Shown in pieces: positions 26,103 to 34,089 of a DNA stretch of 36,762 nt. Source of the stretch: Dictyoglomus sp. NZ13-RE01. GTDB lineage: Bacteria > Dictyoglomota > Dictyoglomia > Dictyoglomales > Dictyoglomaceae. Both the position numbers and the translations under genes were made by a program. Numbering within the stretch: the stretch's first letter is position 1; every line of letters begins with the position of its first letter. The stretch covers positions 1-36,762 of the forward strand of contig NIRF01000014.1 in assembly GCA_002878375.1 (NCBI GenBank), written 5' to 3'. Below the pieces are notes generated by a model that did no database searches, was not told where the DNA came from, and saw nothing but the letters and a program-made list of their open reading frames with translations.

Positions 26103-27998
26103 ATGGTATGGTATATGAAATGGAAGGATAAAGTATGGGAGTGCGAAGGGAATATACTCTCTTGTGTAAAGAAATATGGCTTAGAGGATATTGCTTTAGG
26201 TGCAAAAATTGGTGAGAAAACTTATGATCTGACTATAACCCCTGCTGAAGGTTCAGAGGTATTTATATTGGACTGGGAAAGTCCAGAAGGTAAAGAGATT
26301 TTTTGGCATACCTCTTCCCATATTTTAGCTCATGCAGTAAAAGAATTGTTTCCAGAGGTTAAATTAGGCATAGGACCTGCTATTGATGAGGGTTTTTATT
26401 ATGATTTTTACAAAAAAGAGCCTTTTACAGATGAAGATTTAAAAAATATAGAAAGAAAGATGGAAGAAATAGTCAAGAGAAATATACCTTTAGAGAGAAT
26501 AGAACTATCAAAAGAAGAAGCAAGAAGATTATTGAGCGAGTTAGGAGAGAATTTTAAGCTGGAGCTATTAGAAGATATTCCAGAGAATGAGACAATATCT
26601 TTTTATAAACAGGATAACTTTATAGATTTATGTAGAGGACCCCACTTACCTTCTACAGGATACGTAAAGTATTTTAAACTGCTTAGTTCTTCTGGAGCTT
26701 ATTGGAAAGGAAGCGAAAAAAATCCTATGCTTCAAAGAATTTATGGAATTTCCTTTAGAAGTAAAGAAGCTCTTGAAGAATTTATAAAAATGAGAGAAGA
26801 GGAAATGAAGAGAGACCATAGGAAACTGGGAAAGGAATTAGGGTTATTCTATATGTTTGATGAGGCTGGTCCTGGGTTAGTATTTTATCCTCCTAAGGGA
26901 GCAATCATAAGATTGATTATAGAAGAGTTTGAGAAGAAAGAGCATTTAAAAAGAGGTTATTTACCTGTAATTACTCCCCATATAATGAAGGTAGATCTTT
27001 GGAAAATCTCGGGACATTGGGATAATTATAGAGATAACATGTACTTTTTTGAGATTGAAGAGCAGGAGTATGGTATCAAGCCCATGAATTGTCCTGGGCA
27101 TATCTTAATATATAGATCTATGGTTCATAGCTACAGAGATTTACCTGTTAGATTTTTTGAGATGGGTACCGTCTATAGATATGAAAGATCAGGAGTACTT
27201 CATGGTTTAGAAAGGGTAAGAGGATTCACCCAAGATGATGCCCATATTTTCTGTACCACTGAACAATTGGAGGACGAAATTAAAGGGGTTTTAGACTTTA
27301 CTTTTTATATGCTTAACTCTTTTGGTATGAAGGATTACCAAATTACGTTATCTACAAAGCCAGAAAAATATATAGGAAGTGATGAGGTATGGGAGAAAGC
27401 AACAAGAGCCTTAAAAAATGCTTTAGATTCAACTAATAGGGATTATATTATTGCAGAAGGTGAAGGAGCTTTTTATGGACCAAAAATTGATATAAAGTTA
27501 AAAGGCGCCTTTGGGAAAATGTGGCAGGGACCTACTATTCAAGTAGACTTTAATCTTCCAGAAAGGTTTAACCTTACTTATGACACACCTGATGGAACAA
27601 AGGAAAGACCGGTAATGATCCATAGAGCTCTCTTAGGATCCATGGAGAGATTTTTAGCAATCCTAATAGAGAATTATGCAGGTAGATTTCCTCTTTGGCT
27701 TTCCCCTACTCAGATTATTATTCTACCAATTGCGGATAGGCACCATGATTATGCTTTAGAATTAAAGAGTATCTTAGAGGATAAGGATTTCAGAGTTGAA
27801 GTAGATTTGGATCCTGCAAGTTTAAATTACAAAATAAGAGGAGCTATTTCCCAGAAAATACCCTATCTTTTCATTGTTGGAGATAAAGAGCTTACAGAAA
27901 GAAAAGTAAGTGTTAGAAAACATGATAGAGATCTTGGAAGTTTTGATATCGAAAGTATCATAAAAATACTAAAAGAGGAAGTGGAGAAAAAATTATGA
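26103..27998 (+). CDS. thrS: Threonine--tRNA ligase
   Basis: ThrS (631 residues) charges tRNA-Thr. A short TGS domain (about 1-58) is followed by the editing domain with HTSSHILAHAVKELFP and the class II catalytic core. The active-site zinc ligands are C330 (MNCPGH), H381 (DDAHIFC) and H507 (MIHRALLGSMERF), all intact; the C-terminal anticodon-binding domain starts near ADRHHDYA. GGGAGGT lies ahead of ATG 26103. The T-box upstream reads threonine codon ACC, matching the enzyme. The stop overlaps the prepilin peptidase start (ATGA). Confidence 0.98.
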   Translation: MVWYMKWKDKVWECEGNILSCVKKYGLEDIALGAKIGEKTYDLTITPAEGSEVFILDWESPEGKEIFWHTSSHILAHAVKELFPEVKLGIGPAIDEGFYYDFYKKEPFTDEDLKNIERKMEEIVKRNIPLERIELSKEEARRLLSELGENFKLELLEDIPENETISFYKQDNFIDLCRGPHLPSTGYVKYFKLLSSSGAYWKGSEKNPMLQRIYGISFRSKEALEEFIKMREEEMKRDHRKLGKELGLFYMFDEAGPGLVFYPPKGAIIRLIIEEFEKKEHLKRGYLPVITPHIMKVDLWKISGHWDNYRDNMYFFEIEEQEYGIKPMNCPGHILIYRSMVHSYRDLPVRFFEMGTVYRYERSGVLHGLERVRGFTQDDAHIFCTTEQLEDEIKGVLDFTFYMLNSFGMKDYQITLSTKPEKYIGSDEVWEKATRALKNALDSTNRDYIIAEGEGAFYGPKIDIKLKGAFGKMWQGPTIQVDFNLPERFNLTYDTPDGTKERPVMIHRALLGSMERFLAILIENYAGRFPLWLSPTQIIILPIADRHHDYALELKSILEDKDFRVEVDLDPASLNYKIRGAISQKIPYLFIVGDKELTERKVSVRKHDRDLGSFDIESIIKILKEEVEKKL

Positions 27999-28765
27999 TG
28001 GTTAAATATTTCATAACCTTTTGGATGTTTTTGTTAGGTGCAAGTATTGGAAGTTTTTTAAATGTTGTTATATATAGATTGCCTCGGGGGGAGTCTATAG
28101 TTTATCCCCCCTCTCGGTGCCCTAAATGTGGACATAAATTGGGTGCCAAAGATTTGGTTCCTGTGTTCAGTTATATTTGGCTGAGAGGTAGATGTAGATA
28201 TTGTGGTGAAAAAATATCAGCAAGATATATAATGGTAGAAACTTTATTGGGACTTTCCTTTTCAATTCTTTTCTGGTTTTTTGGTTTTTCCCTTTTCACT
28301 ATAAAGTCCGCTCTTTTTATCTCTCTTCTTATACCTATTTTTTTCATAGATTTAGATCACATGATCATCCCAGATATTATATCTATACCAGGAACCATAT
28401 TAGGTATTATGATGGCATTTTTAGGGGGAAATTTAAAGGATGGCATTTTGGGTGCTATTCTTTCTGGAATAATTCTTCTTTTAATTTATCTTTTTGCTTT
28501 AATTATCTATAAACAAGAGGGTATGGGACAAGGAGATATAAAGTTGGGATTACTTTTAGGAAGCTTTTTAGGAATAAAATTAGGGGTTTTTGCTATTTTT
28601 CTTGGATTTTTGATAGGAGGAATATTTTCAATTATTATTCTTCTTAAAAAGGAGAAAAATTTAAAAGATGCTATTCCTTTTGGACCCTTTCTCGTTGTAG
28701 GAGGGATTATATCTTATTTTTGGGGAAATCAGATAATAGACCTTTATATTAAATTCTTCTTATGA
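27995..28765 (+). CDS. pilD: Prepilin peptidase / N-methyltransferase
   Basis: This 256-residue membrane enzyme cleaves the leader of type IV prepilins and pseudopilins and methylates the new N terminus. The N-terminal loop carries a zinc-type four-cysteine set (C42, C45, C67, C70; CPKC and CRYC). The aspartyl protease residues lie in FIDLDHMIIPD (D119/D121) and GMGQGDIKLG (D181). Seven to eight membrane segments are visible. It overlaps thrS by 4 nt and the next gene by 4 nt. A second ATG at 27998 is an equally possible start. Confidence 0.95.
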   Translation: MMVKYFITFWMFLLGASIGSFLNVVIYRLPRGESIVYPPSRCPKCGHKLGAKDLVPVFSYIWLRGRCRYCGEKISARYIMVETLLGLSFSILFWFFGFSLFTIKSALFISLLIPIFFIDLDHMIIPDIISIPGTILGIMMAFLGGNLKDGILGAILSGIILLLIYLFALIIYKQEGMGQGDIKLGLLLGSFLGIKLGVFAIFLGFLIGGIFSIIILLKKEKNLKDAIPFGPFLVVGGIISYFWGNQIIDLYIKFFL

Positions 28766-29241
28766 AGAATGAGAGTGGCTATACTTTAATAGAGCTATTT
28801 ATTGTATTAATTGTTTTTTTCATTATTGTAGCCCTGTTTAATGATTATTTTTTTAATTTTCTTGATTCTATTTCCTTAGAAGAATCAGCAACTTATTTAT
28901 TGCAAAATATGAGATTATTTCAGGAAATTTCTTGCTCCAAAAATACAGATTATCCAGATATAATGGAATTTTATCCAACAATTGATTTATGTATATGGAA
29001 GGTTTATAATTTAAGCAGTAATACATATAAGATATATAAAATTTTTGATTTAAAAAAGTATAATGTGGATTTAGTATCTGTTAATTTTGGGGGTAATTCA
29101 TCATTGCACTTTTCTTCTTTTGGTGCACCATCTTCGGGAGGAACAGTGGTATTGAAAAAGGGTAATCAAATAAGGTATATTATAGTAACGCCTGCGACGG
29201 GGAGGATATGGATAAGTAATGAGCCTCCAGAAAATTGGTAA
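28762..29241 (+). CDS. Pseudopilin, GspH/FimT-like
   Basis: A 159-residue prepilin. The leader MKNESG is followed by YTLIELFIVLIVFFIIVALF: cleavage expected after G6, with the conserved glutamate at mature position 5 (E11) and then a single hydrophobic helix. The rest is a small soluble domain with beta-strand patterns (SLHFSSFGAPSSGGTVVLKKGNQIRYIIVTPATGRIWI), the typical GspH/FimT ending in which GRI/W strands close the sheet. It probably acts at the tip or in priming the pilus rather than as the main subunit. Overlaps the next gene by 23 nt. Confidence 0.85.
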   Translation: MKNESGYTLIELFIVLIVFFIIVALFNDYFFNFLDSISLEESATYLLQNMRLFQEISCSKNTDYPDIMEFYPTIDLCIWKVYNLSSNTYKIYKIFDLKKYNVDLVSVNFGGNSSLHFSSFGAPSSGGTVVLKKGNQIRYIIVTPATGRIWISNEPPENW

Positions 29242-29605
29242 GATTGATGGTTTTAACCTTATAGAGGTATTAATAGTTGGAATTATCCTAACCATTGCAA
29301 TGATTGCTGTATTCCAAATGTACTCATTCTCATTGATTCAGATCCCAATAATTTCAAATCTCATGCAAGCAAATCACCTTTTAATGAAAGAGGCGGAAAT
29401 TATTAATTCTAAAAGTTATACAGAGATAGACAGTTTTTTATCATCAAATTATCCAAAGATAGTTAAGGTTGGAGGCTCAACTTATACTATTTCCTATAGT
29501 CTTTTTTCATATACATGGTGTAAATTGATAGTTTACAGGGTTTATTGGAAGGATGGTAAAATAGAGAAAAATTTATCTTTGGAATTATTGAGGGCGAAGC
29601 CGTAA
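29219..29605 (+). CDS. Minor pseudopilin, PilV/GspI-like
   Basis: A 128-residue prepilin with leader MSLQKIGKIDG, then FNLIEVLIVGIILTIAMIAV: cleavage after G11, glutamate at mature +5 (E16). Size and position second in a minor-pilin run suggest a PilV- or GspI-like tip component, but the soluble domain gives no specific match to me. ATG 29219 lies within the end of the previous gene. Its TAA stop shares a base with the next ATG, so the minor pilins are probably made in coupled amounts. Confidence 0.8.
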   Translation: MSLQKIGKIDGFNLIEVLIVGIILTIAMIAVFQMYSFSLIQIPIISNLMQANHLLMKEAEIINSKSYTEIDSFLSSNYPKIVKVGGSTYTISYSLFSYTWCKLIVYRVYWKDGKIEKNLSLELLRAKP

Positions 29606-30159
29606 TGAGAAAGGGATTTACATTAACAGAGCTTTTAATAAGTATTGCTGTTTCTTTTATTGTAATAACCGCAATAGTTAATTTCTTGATAATTGGTTCC
29701 CAGAGTTATCAAAGGGTGAATAGAAATATTGATTTGCAAAGGAATGCTCGCTTGGTTTCTGACAGGTTAATTAGAGAGGTTAAAAGGGCTCAGATTATTG
29801 ATCCCTTATCAGATAGTGGTAGCCTAATATTTTCCTATTATATTTATACGGTTTCTTCAGGTATAATATCTTCAACTCTTTCTACGGTGAGGTATTATGT
29901 GGATAGTGCAGGTATTCTTAGAAGACAAGTAAAGCAAGGAACATTATGGGTAGGAAATAATCCATTAACTGAGAATAATATTAAAGTTTTACTGCCCCTA
30001 TTTTCTTATTTAAATTATTCAGGAAATTCTGTAGCTCCAAATAATGCTAAAGTAATAGCTGTAAGCCTAAAATTGGATGTAAATAAAGATAATCAGGCGG
30101 ATTATACTCTTACCTTTTCTATTTATTTACCAGTTACAGAAAATTACTTTTTGAGGTAA
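29605..30159 (+). CDS. Minor pseudopilin, PilW/GspJ-like
   Basis: A 184-residue prepilin with the shortest leader, MRKG, then FTLTELLISIAVSFIVITAI: cleavage after G4 and glutamate at mature +5 (E9). The soluble part (RNIDLQRNARLVSDRLIREVKRAQIID, followed by strands and ending YTLTFSIYLPV) resembles PilW/GspJ minor pilins, whose signature is an early helix with Arg-rich RLxxE/REVKRA. It starts in the TAATG junction. Third of four minor pilins in the canonical H-I-J-K-like order. Confidence 0.83.
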   Translation: MRKGFTLTELLISIAVSFIVITAIVNFLIIGSQSYQRVNRNIDLQRNARLVSDRLIREVKRAQIIDPLSDSGSLIFSYYIYTVSSGIISSTLSTVRYYVDSAGILRRQVKQGTLWVGNNPLTENNIKVLLPLFSYLNYSGNSVAPNNAKVIAVSLKLDVNKDNQADYTLTFSIYLPVTENYFLR

Positions 30160-30181
30160 AATATAAAGGAGGTGAAGAGAG

Positions 30182-31375
30182 TTGAAAGATAAGGGTCAAT
30201 TAGTAATAGTAATTAGTATAATCCTTTTTCTATTCATTTTAGGCGGAATAATTTTATCTTTAATCCCTTCTGAAAATCTAATGGTTAGAAAACAAATAGA
30301 AAGTAATCAAGCTTTTTATTTGGCTCAGGCAGGCTTGCAAAATGCAGTGTATCTTGTTAATTCTAATAAAAATCTTTTAAGTTTAAATTTATCTTCAAAA
30401 AGATTTAATTCTGGTTTGATAATAAGCTATACCATTACAGAAACATCTGGGATAAAAATTACAGATTCTTATACATTACCTATCAGTTTGGGAGAGTTTT
30501 ATGTAACTGCCTCTTATTCTATGGTATATTTACCACAAAGTAATGTTCTCTCACCTATTGATCTTATTGTTATAAAGAGTACAGGTTATGTTCCTTCTAA
30601 TACTTCCTCTGCTACAAAAAGAAGCATAGAAATTTATGGAAGGGTTGACAATATTTCTTTGGATGCTTTTAGATTTGCAGTTTATGCCAGTAGGAATGCA
30701 ACCATAGGAGGAAATTCTACTGTTCAGGGAGAACCGCTTCCAGATGGTACCTTTGATGTAGCAGTTTATGCAAGAGGAGATGTTTCTATACCGGGCCATG
30801 GAGTTATTAACAATACTTCTAATCCAATACCAGGAAGAGATTATATAGAATCTGATAGTTCTGTTCAAGTTCCTATTCTCAATGAAGCGTATCTAAGAAG
30901 TGTTTCTCAAGCTCAAGGTCTATATAGGAGTGGTAGTAGAATAAAGATTCAGGATCTGATTAGAAATGTTGTTATGAGCAATCCTAACTGGTATAATAGT
31001 GCTACAAATACTTATAATACTTGGTCCTTAGTAATATTTGTGGATGGGAATGCAGAGTTTGAAGCAAATTTAGATTTTCAAGGTATGATTATAGTAAAAG
31101 GAAGCTTTTCAATAAGTGGAACAGGAAGTAATAAAATAGCAGGAATTGTTTATGCTCAAAATTTGAATGCTGTAGATGAGAAATTAACTTTAACTATAGA
31201 TGGAAACCCAACTATTATAGGATGTTCCTTAGGTGAAGATGTAGATATTAGTGGTAGTAGTGTTGTTAAGCATAATAGTCAAAACATTAATAATATCTTG
31301 AGTACCCATGGTATAGAGAATGTGGTCCAGAAGACGAGGGGAAATTTAAAAATTTTATCATGGAGAGAGTTTTGA
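30182..31375 (+). CDS. PilX/GspK-like minor pilin with long repetitive-strand domain
   Basis: A 397-residue protein starting from TTG behind AAAGGAGGTGAAGAGAG. The N terminus MKDKGQLVIVISIILFLFILGGIILSL is prepilin-like but has valine, not glutamate, at mature +5, as in GspK-type tip subunits; FYLAQAGLQNAVYLVNS is a PilX-type segment. From about residue 155 the chain is rich in short strands with Gly and Asn (YASRNATIGGNSTVQG, VYARGDVSIPGHG, VDGNAEFEANLDFQGMIIVKGSF), which suggests a parallel beta-helix-like domain. Role at the pilus tip or surface binding is inferred. Confidence 0.82.
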   Translation: MKDKGQLVIVISIILFLFILGGIILSLIPSENLMVRKQIESNQAFYLAQAGLQNAVYLVNSNKNLLSLNLSSKRFNSGLIISYTITETSGIKITDSYTLPISLGEFYVTASYSMVYLPQSNVLSPIDLIVIKSTGYVPSNTSSATKRSIEIYGRVDNISLDAFRFAVYASRNATIGGNSTVQGEPLPDGTFDVAVYARGDVSIPGHGVINNTSNPIPGRDYIESDSSVQVPILNEAYLRSVSQAQGLYRSGSRIKIQDLIRNVVMSNPNWYNSATNTYNTWSLVIFVDGNAEFEANLDFQGMIIVKGSFSISGTGSNKIAGIVYAQNLNAVDEKLTLTIDGNPTIIGCSLGEDVDISGSSVVKHNSQNINNILSTHGIENVVQKTRGNLKILSWREF

Positions 31376-31376
31376 T

Positions 31377-32366
31377 ATGGGGATAAAAGATTTGTTTAAA
31401 CCTGAAGAACAGCTTATTTGTGTTGACTTTAATAATCCATTAAGAATCCTTTATGCAGGAAAAAAGGGAAGTAATATTCTCATCAAAAGTATTTTAGAGA
31501 AGCAGTTGCCAGATGAGATTTTTGAAGAAGGTCAGGCAATAAACTTTGAATCACTTTCTGAAGTTATTAAGAAAAGTTTTAACAATTTAAAAATTAAAAA
31601 GGCTAAAGTATTATTTGCTATTCCCTCTCAAAGTGTTGTGGTAAGATTTATAAATTTTGCCTATTTACCAGAGGAGGAGCTAAGAGAGGCTATTAGATGG
31701 GAACTTGATAGGTTTACTCCATTTCCTGCAGAAGATGTTTACTTTGATGTGCAAATATTAGATGTAGTAGAGAGAGAAGGAAATAAAGAATATGTGCTTC
31801 TTTTAGTTGCAGTTCCTTTAGAGGTTATTCAATCATATTTACAAATTTTCAATAACTTAAAATTAGATCTTCAGCTTGCTGATGTTAGTTCCTTCTCTGC
31901 TATTCGAGCTATCATTAAATCAAGAAAATCCATACCTGAGGAGACTACTTTGTTTTTGAACTCTCGTTATAAATTTATAGATTTTGTTGTTACAAAGAAT
32001 AAGAAGCCCTTTTTCTTTAGATCTTTAATAGCAAGAGAATTTTTTGAAGAGGAAGGGTTGGATGATTTAAGTAAATCTTTTGTTTTAGACAACTATTTAA
32101 AAGAAATATCGCAAGGTTTAAATTTATTCTATATGCAATATCCTGAAGAACGTATTGAAAGAGTTATATTATTAGGGGATAATGTGGTATATAAAGATTT
32201 TGTTGAAATGTTAGATGCCATGTTTGGACTTCCCATGGAAATATCTCCTCTATCTTTACAAGATATGGGTGTTCAAATAAAAAATAAAAAGATATTGGAT
32301 GAAATCCAAAATAATTTACCTAAGTGGGTAAGTGCTTTAGGTCTTTTGTTCTGGGGGGAAGTATAA
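31377..32366 (+). CDS. pilM: PilM, actin-like pilus assembly ATPase
   Basis: PilM (329 residues) is a cytoplasmic actin-fold protein that binds the N-terminal tail of PilN and links the inner-membrane platform to the motors. The segment YLPEEELREAIRWELDRFTPFPAEDVYFDVQIL is the hallmark, following an AIPSQSVVVRFI strand pair. Length is slightly below the common 340-380. It starts 1 nt after the preceding stop and pilN follows 3 nt later. Confidence 0.93.
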   Translation: MGIKDLFKPEEQLICVDFNNPLRILYAGKKGSNILIKSILEKQLPDEIFEEGQAINFESLSEVIKKSFNNLKIKKAKVLFAIPSQSVVVRFINFAYLPEEELREAIRWELDRFTPFPAEDVYFDVQILDVVEREGNKEYVLLLVAVPLEVIQSYLQIFNNLKLDLQLADVSSFSAIRAIIKSRKSIPEETTLFLNSRYKFIDFVVTKNKKPFFFRSLIAREFFEEEGLDDLSKSFVLDNYLKEISQGLNLFYMQYPEERIERVILLGDNVVYKDFVEMLDAMFGLPMEISPLSLQDMGVQIKNKKILDEIQNNLPKWVSALGLLFWGEV

Positions 32367-32369
32367 ACT

Positions 32370-32924
32370 ATGTTTAAGATAAATTTATTGCCAAGAGAGG
32401 CTAAGAGAAAAAGAGAATTAATAAGAATTCCATTTTTGGAAATTATTCTTTTGATTATAGCCTTGATAGCTCTTCTTTTTGGGATTGGTTTTTACAGGAA
32501 TCTTTATATTGAGGTGCAGAATTTGAAAGCGGAGAATACTAATTTGGAGGAACAAATTAGCTCAATAAAAGATAGATTGAGAGAGTTACAAAAAATTGAT
32601 GAATTAAAAAAACAATACAGTGAGAAACTTAAGCTTTTAGAAGAGATTTCTCAAAAAGAAATTGCTTGGTTAGATCTTTTTGAAAATTTAAATAGAAGTG
32701 TACCTAAGAATCTTTGGTTTAAAAATTTTAATATGGAAGATTCTAATTTAAATTTGGAGGGTTTTGCCCTATCCTATAATGATATAGCAGTTTTCTTAGC
32801 CCAAATGGAGACAATGGGGTATTGGCAAAATGTTAAATTAACCTTTGCTCAAAGAGTAGGCACTCCTCCTTATGAGTCCATAAACTTTCAGATATTAGCA
32901 TCTTATACAAGGGGTGAGCAATGA
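32370..32924 (+). CDS. pilN: PilN, inner-membrane pilus assembly protein
   Basis: PilN (184 residues) begins MFKINLLPREAKRK; the INLLP motif is the tail that docks in the PilM groove. One membrane helix lies at about 25-45 (FLEIILLIIALIALLFGIGFY), followed by a long coiled coil (VQNLKAENTNLEEQISSIKDRLRELQKI) and a small periplasmic ferredoxin-like domain that pairs with PilO. It overlaps pilO by 4 nt. Confidence 0.93.
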   Translation: MFKINLLPREAKRKRELIRIPFLEIILLIIALIALLFGIGFYRNLYIEVQNLKAENTNLEEQISSIKDRLRELQKIDELKKQYSEKLKLLEEISQKEIAWLDLFENLNRSVPKNLWFKNFNMEDSNLNLEGFALSYNDIAVFLAQMETMGYWQNVKLTFAQRVGTPPYESINFQILASYTRGEQ

Positions 32925-33463
32925 GAATAAATATTTGGATTATTCTTTCTGCTATTCTTCTTATTGTTTTGATAGCATCTTATGCCTTATTATATCGTCC
33001 CTTGGAAGCAGAAAAGAATACTCTGCTTGAGAACATAGAAAATAATAGGCAAACTCTTTTAAGATATCAAATGAGCTATAAAAAATTATTAGAGGAATGG
33101 GATAAGTTTAAAATGGATATACAAAGGTATTCAGAAATTCGGGAAAAATTGCCATCAAAGGAAGATCTACCAAGCTTATTAATTTTTATAGAAAAAACGG
33201 CAAAAAACTCAGATTTGAAAATAAATTCTTTTAAACCGATCTCATCAGAAAAGAAAGTAGAAGGAAAAACTCCTCCACCCTATGAAGAAATGAGTTATAG
33301 TATTGATATGGAAGGAAGTTATGGTGCATTTTTATTATTTTTGTCAAGAATAAAAACTGCTCCAAGATTAATTCTTATTAAAAATTTGAAAATAGTTCCT
33401 TCGGAAGTTAAGGCTACTACATTAAAGTTAAGTTTTATTCTATCCACTTATATTGCATATTAG
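32921..33463 (+). CDS. pilO: PilO, inner-membrane pilus assembly protein
   Basis: PilO (180 residues) has one N-terminal membrane helix (residues ~5-25), a coiled coil to about 75 (AEKNTLLENIENNRQTLLRYQMSYKKLLEEW) and a periplasmic domain with KLPSKEDLPSLLIFIEKTAKNSDLKINSFKP, the usual PilO core. YSIDMEGSYGAFLLFLSRIKTAPRLILIKNL is the second half of the fold. It forms heterodimers with PilN in known systems. ATGA overlap with pilN. Confidence 0.93.
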   Translation: MRINIWIILSAILLIVLIASYALLYRPLEAEKNTLLENIENNRQTLLRYQMSYKKLLEEWDKFKMDIQRYSEIREKLPSKEDLPSLLIFIEKTAKNSDLKINSFKPISSEKKVEGKTPPPYEEMSYSIDMEGSYGAFLLFLSRIKTAPRLILIKNLKIVPSEVKATTLKLSFILSTYIAY

Positions 33464-33473
33464 GGGGAAGGTT

Positions 33474-34088
33474 ATGGATATATCAAGTTTATTTAAAGAT
33501 TCTAAATTTAGACTATTATTGCTGATTTTAGGTGTTGTAGTAGTTGTAGGAGGTATTGGGTATTATTATTATGCCAATGTTCTTTCGGTCCCTGTATCCC
33601 AAGAAGTTCCAAAACGGTCTACGGCCCCACCACTTCCTTCTTTTTCTGATACAATTACTCAAATATTAAGTACTTTAACCTTTAAAGAAACTGTATACAC
33701 TTATGTTAATATTCCTCTTGGTAGGAGTAATCCTTTTATCCCTGTGATAACTATTCCAGAAAGAGGTTCTACAAGTATTTCCATTTCAACATCCCAAGAA
33801 TCACAGTCCCAGGCTTCTATAAAGAAAGAGATATCTACACCGATAAAGACAGTACCTAAAAGTTCCTTTGCATCAAACTTTAAAGTAACTGGAATTATAA
33901 AATATGGAAATGCATATTATGCTACTATTGAAGAGAATGATAGGGGGTATGTTGTTAAATATATTCCTGGAGCTAAGAAAGATGTAATTAAGGGGGATAT
34001 TTATGTAGAGAATATTGATTTTGATAAAAAAATAGTTACGTTAAGAAAAGGTCAAGAGGTTGCTAATTTAAAATTAGGAGGTGAATAA
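33474..34088 (+). CDS. pilP: PilP/GspC-like periplasmic connector
   Basis: A 204-residue protein with one membrane helix at about 13-33 (LLLLILGVVVVVGGIGYYYY), a Pro/Ser-rich linker, the segment GRSNPFIPV at 83-91 that recalls the RDPF motif of PilP/GspC proteins, a second Ser/Thr-rich linker, and a small C-terminal beta domain (FKVTGIIKYGNAYYATIEE, then KGDIYVENIDFDKKIVTLRKGQE). Such domains bind the secretin N0 domain. I use ATG 33474 with GGGGGAAGG upstream rather than the TTG at 33453. The PilP name rests on layout more than on sequence identity. Confidence 0.78.
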   Translation: MDISSLFKDSKFRLLLLILGVVVVVGGIGYYYYANVLSVPVSQEVPKRSTAPPLPSFSDTITQILSTLTFKETVYTYVNIPLGRSNPFIPVITIPERGSTSISISTSQESQSQASIKKEISTPIKTVPKSSFASNFKVTGIIKYGNAYYATIEENDRGYVVKYIPGAKKDVIKGDIYVENIDFDKKIVTLRKGQEVANLKLGGE

Positions 34089-34089
34089 T

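Noticed and set aside
33453-33473. TTG at 33453 as start of the PilP-like gene
   Set aside because: It lies inside pilO, lacks a binding site, and ATG 33474 has a good one just upstream followed by a clean membrane helix.
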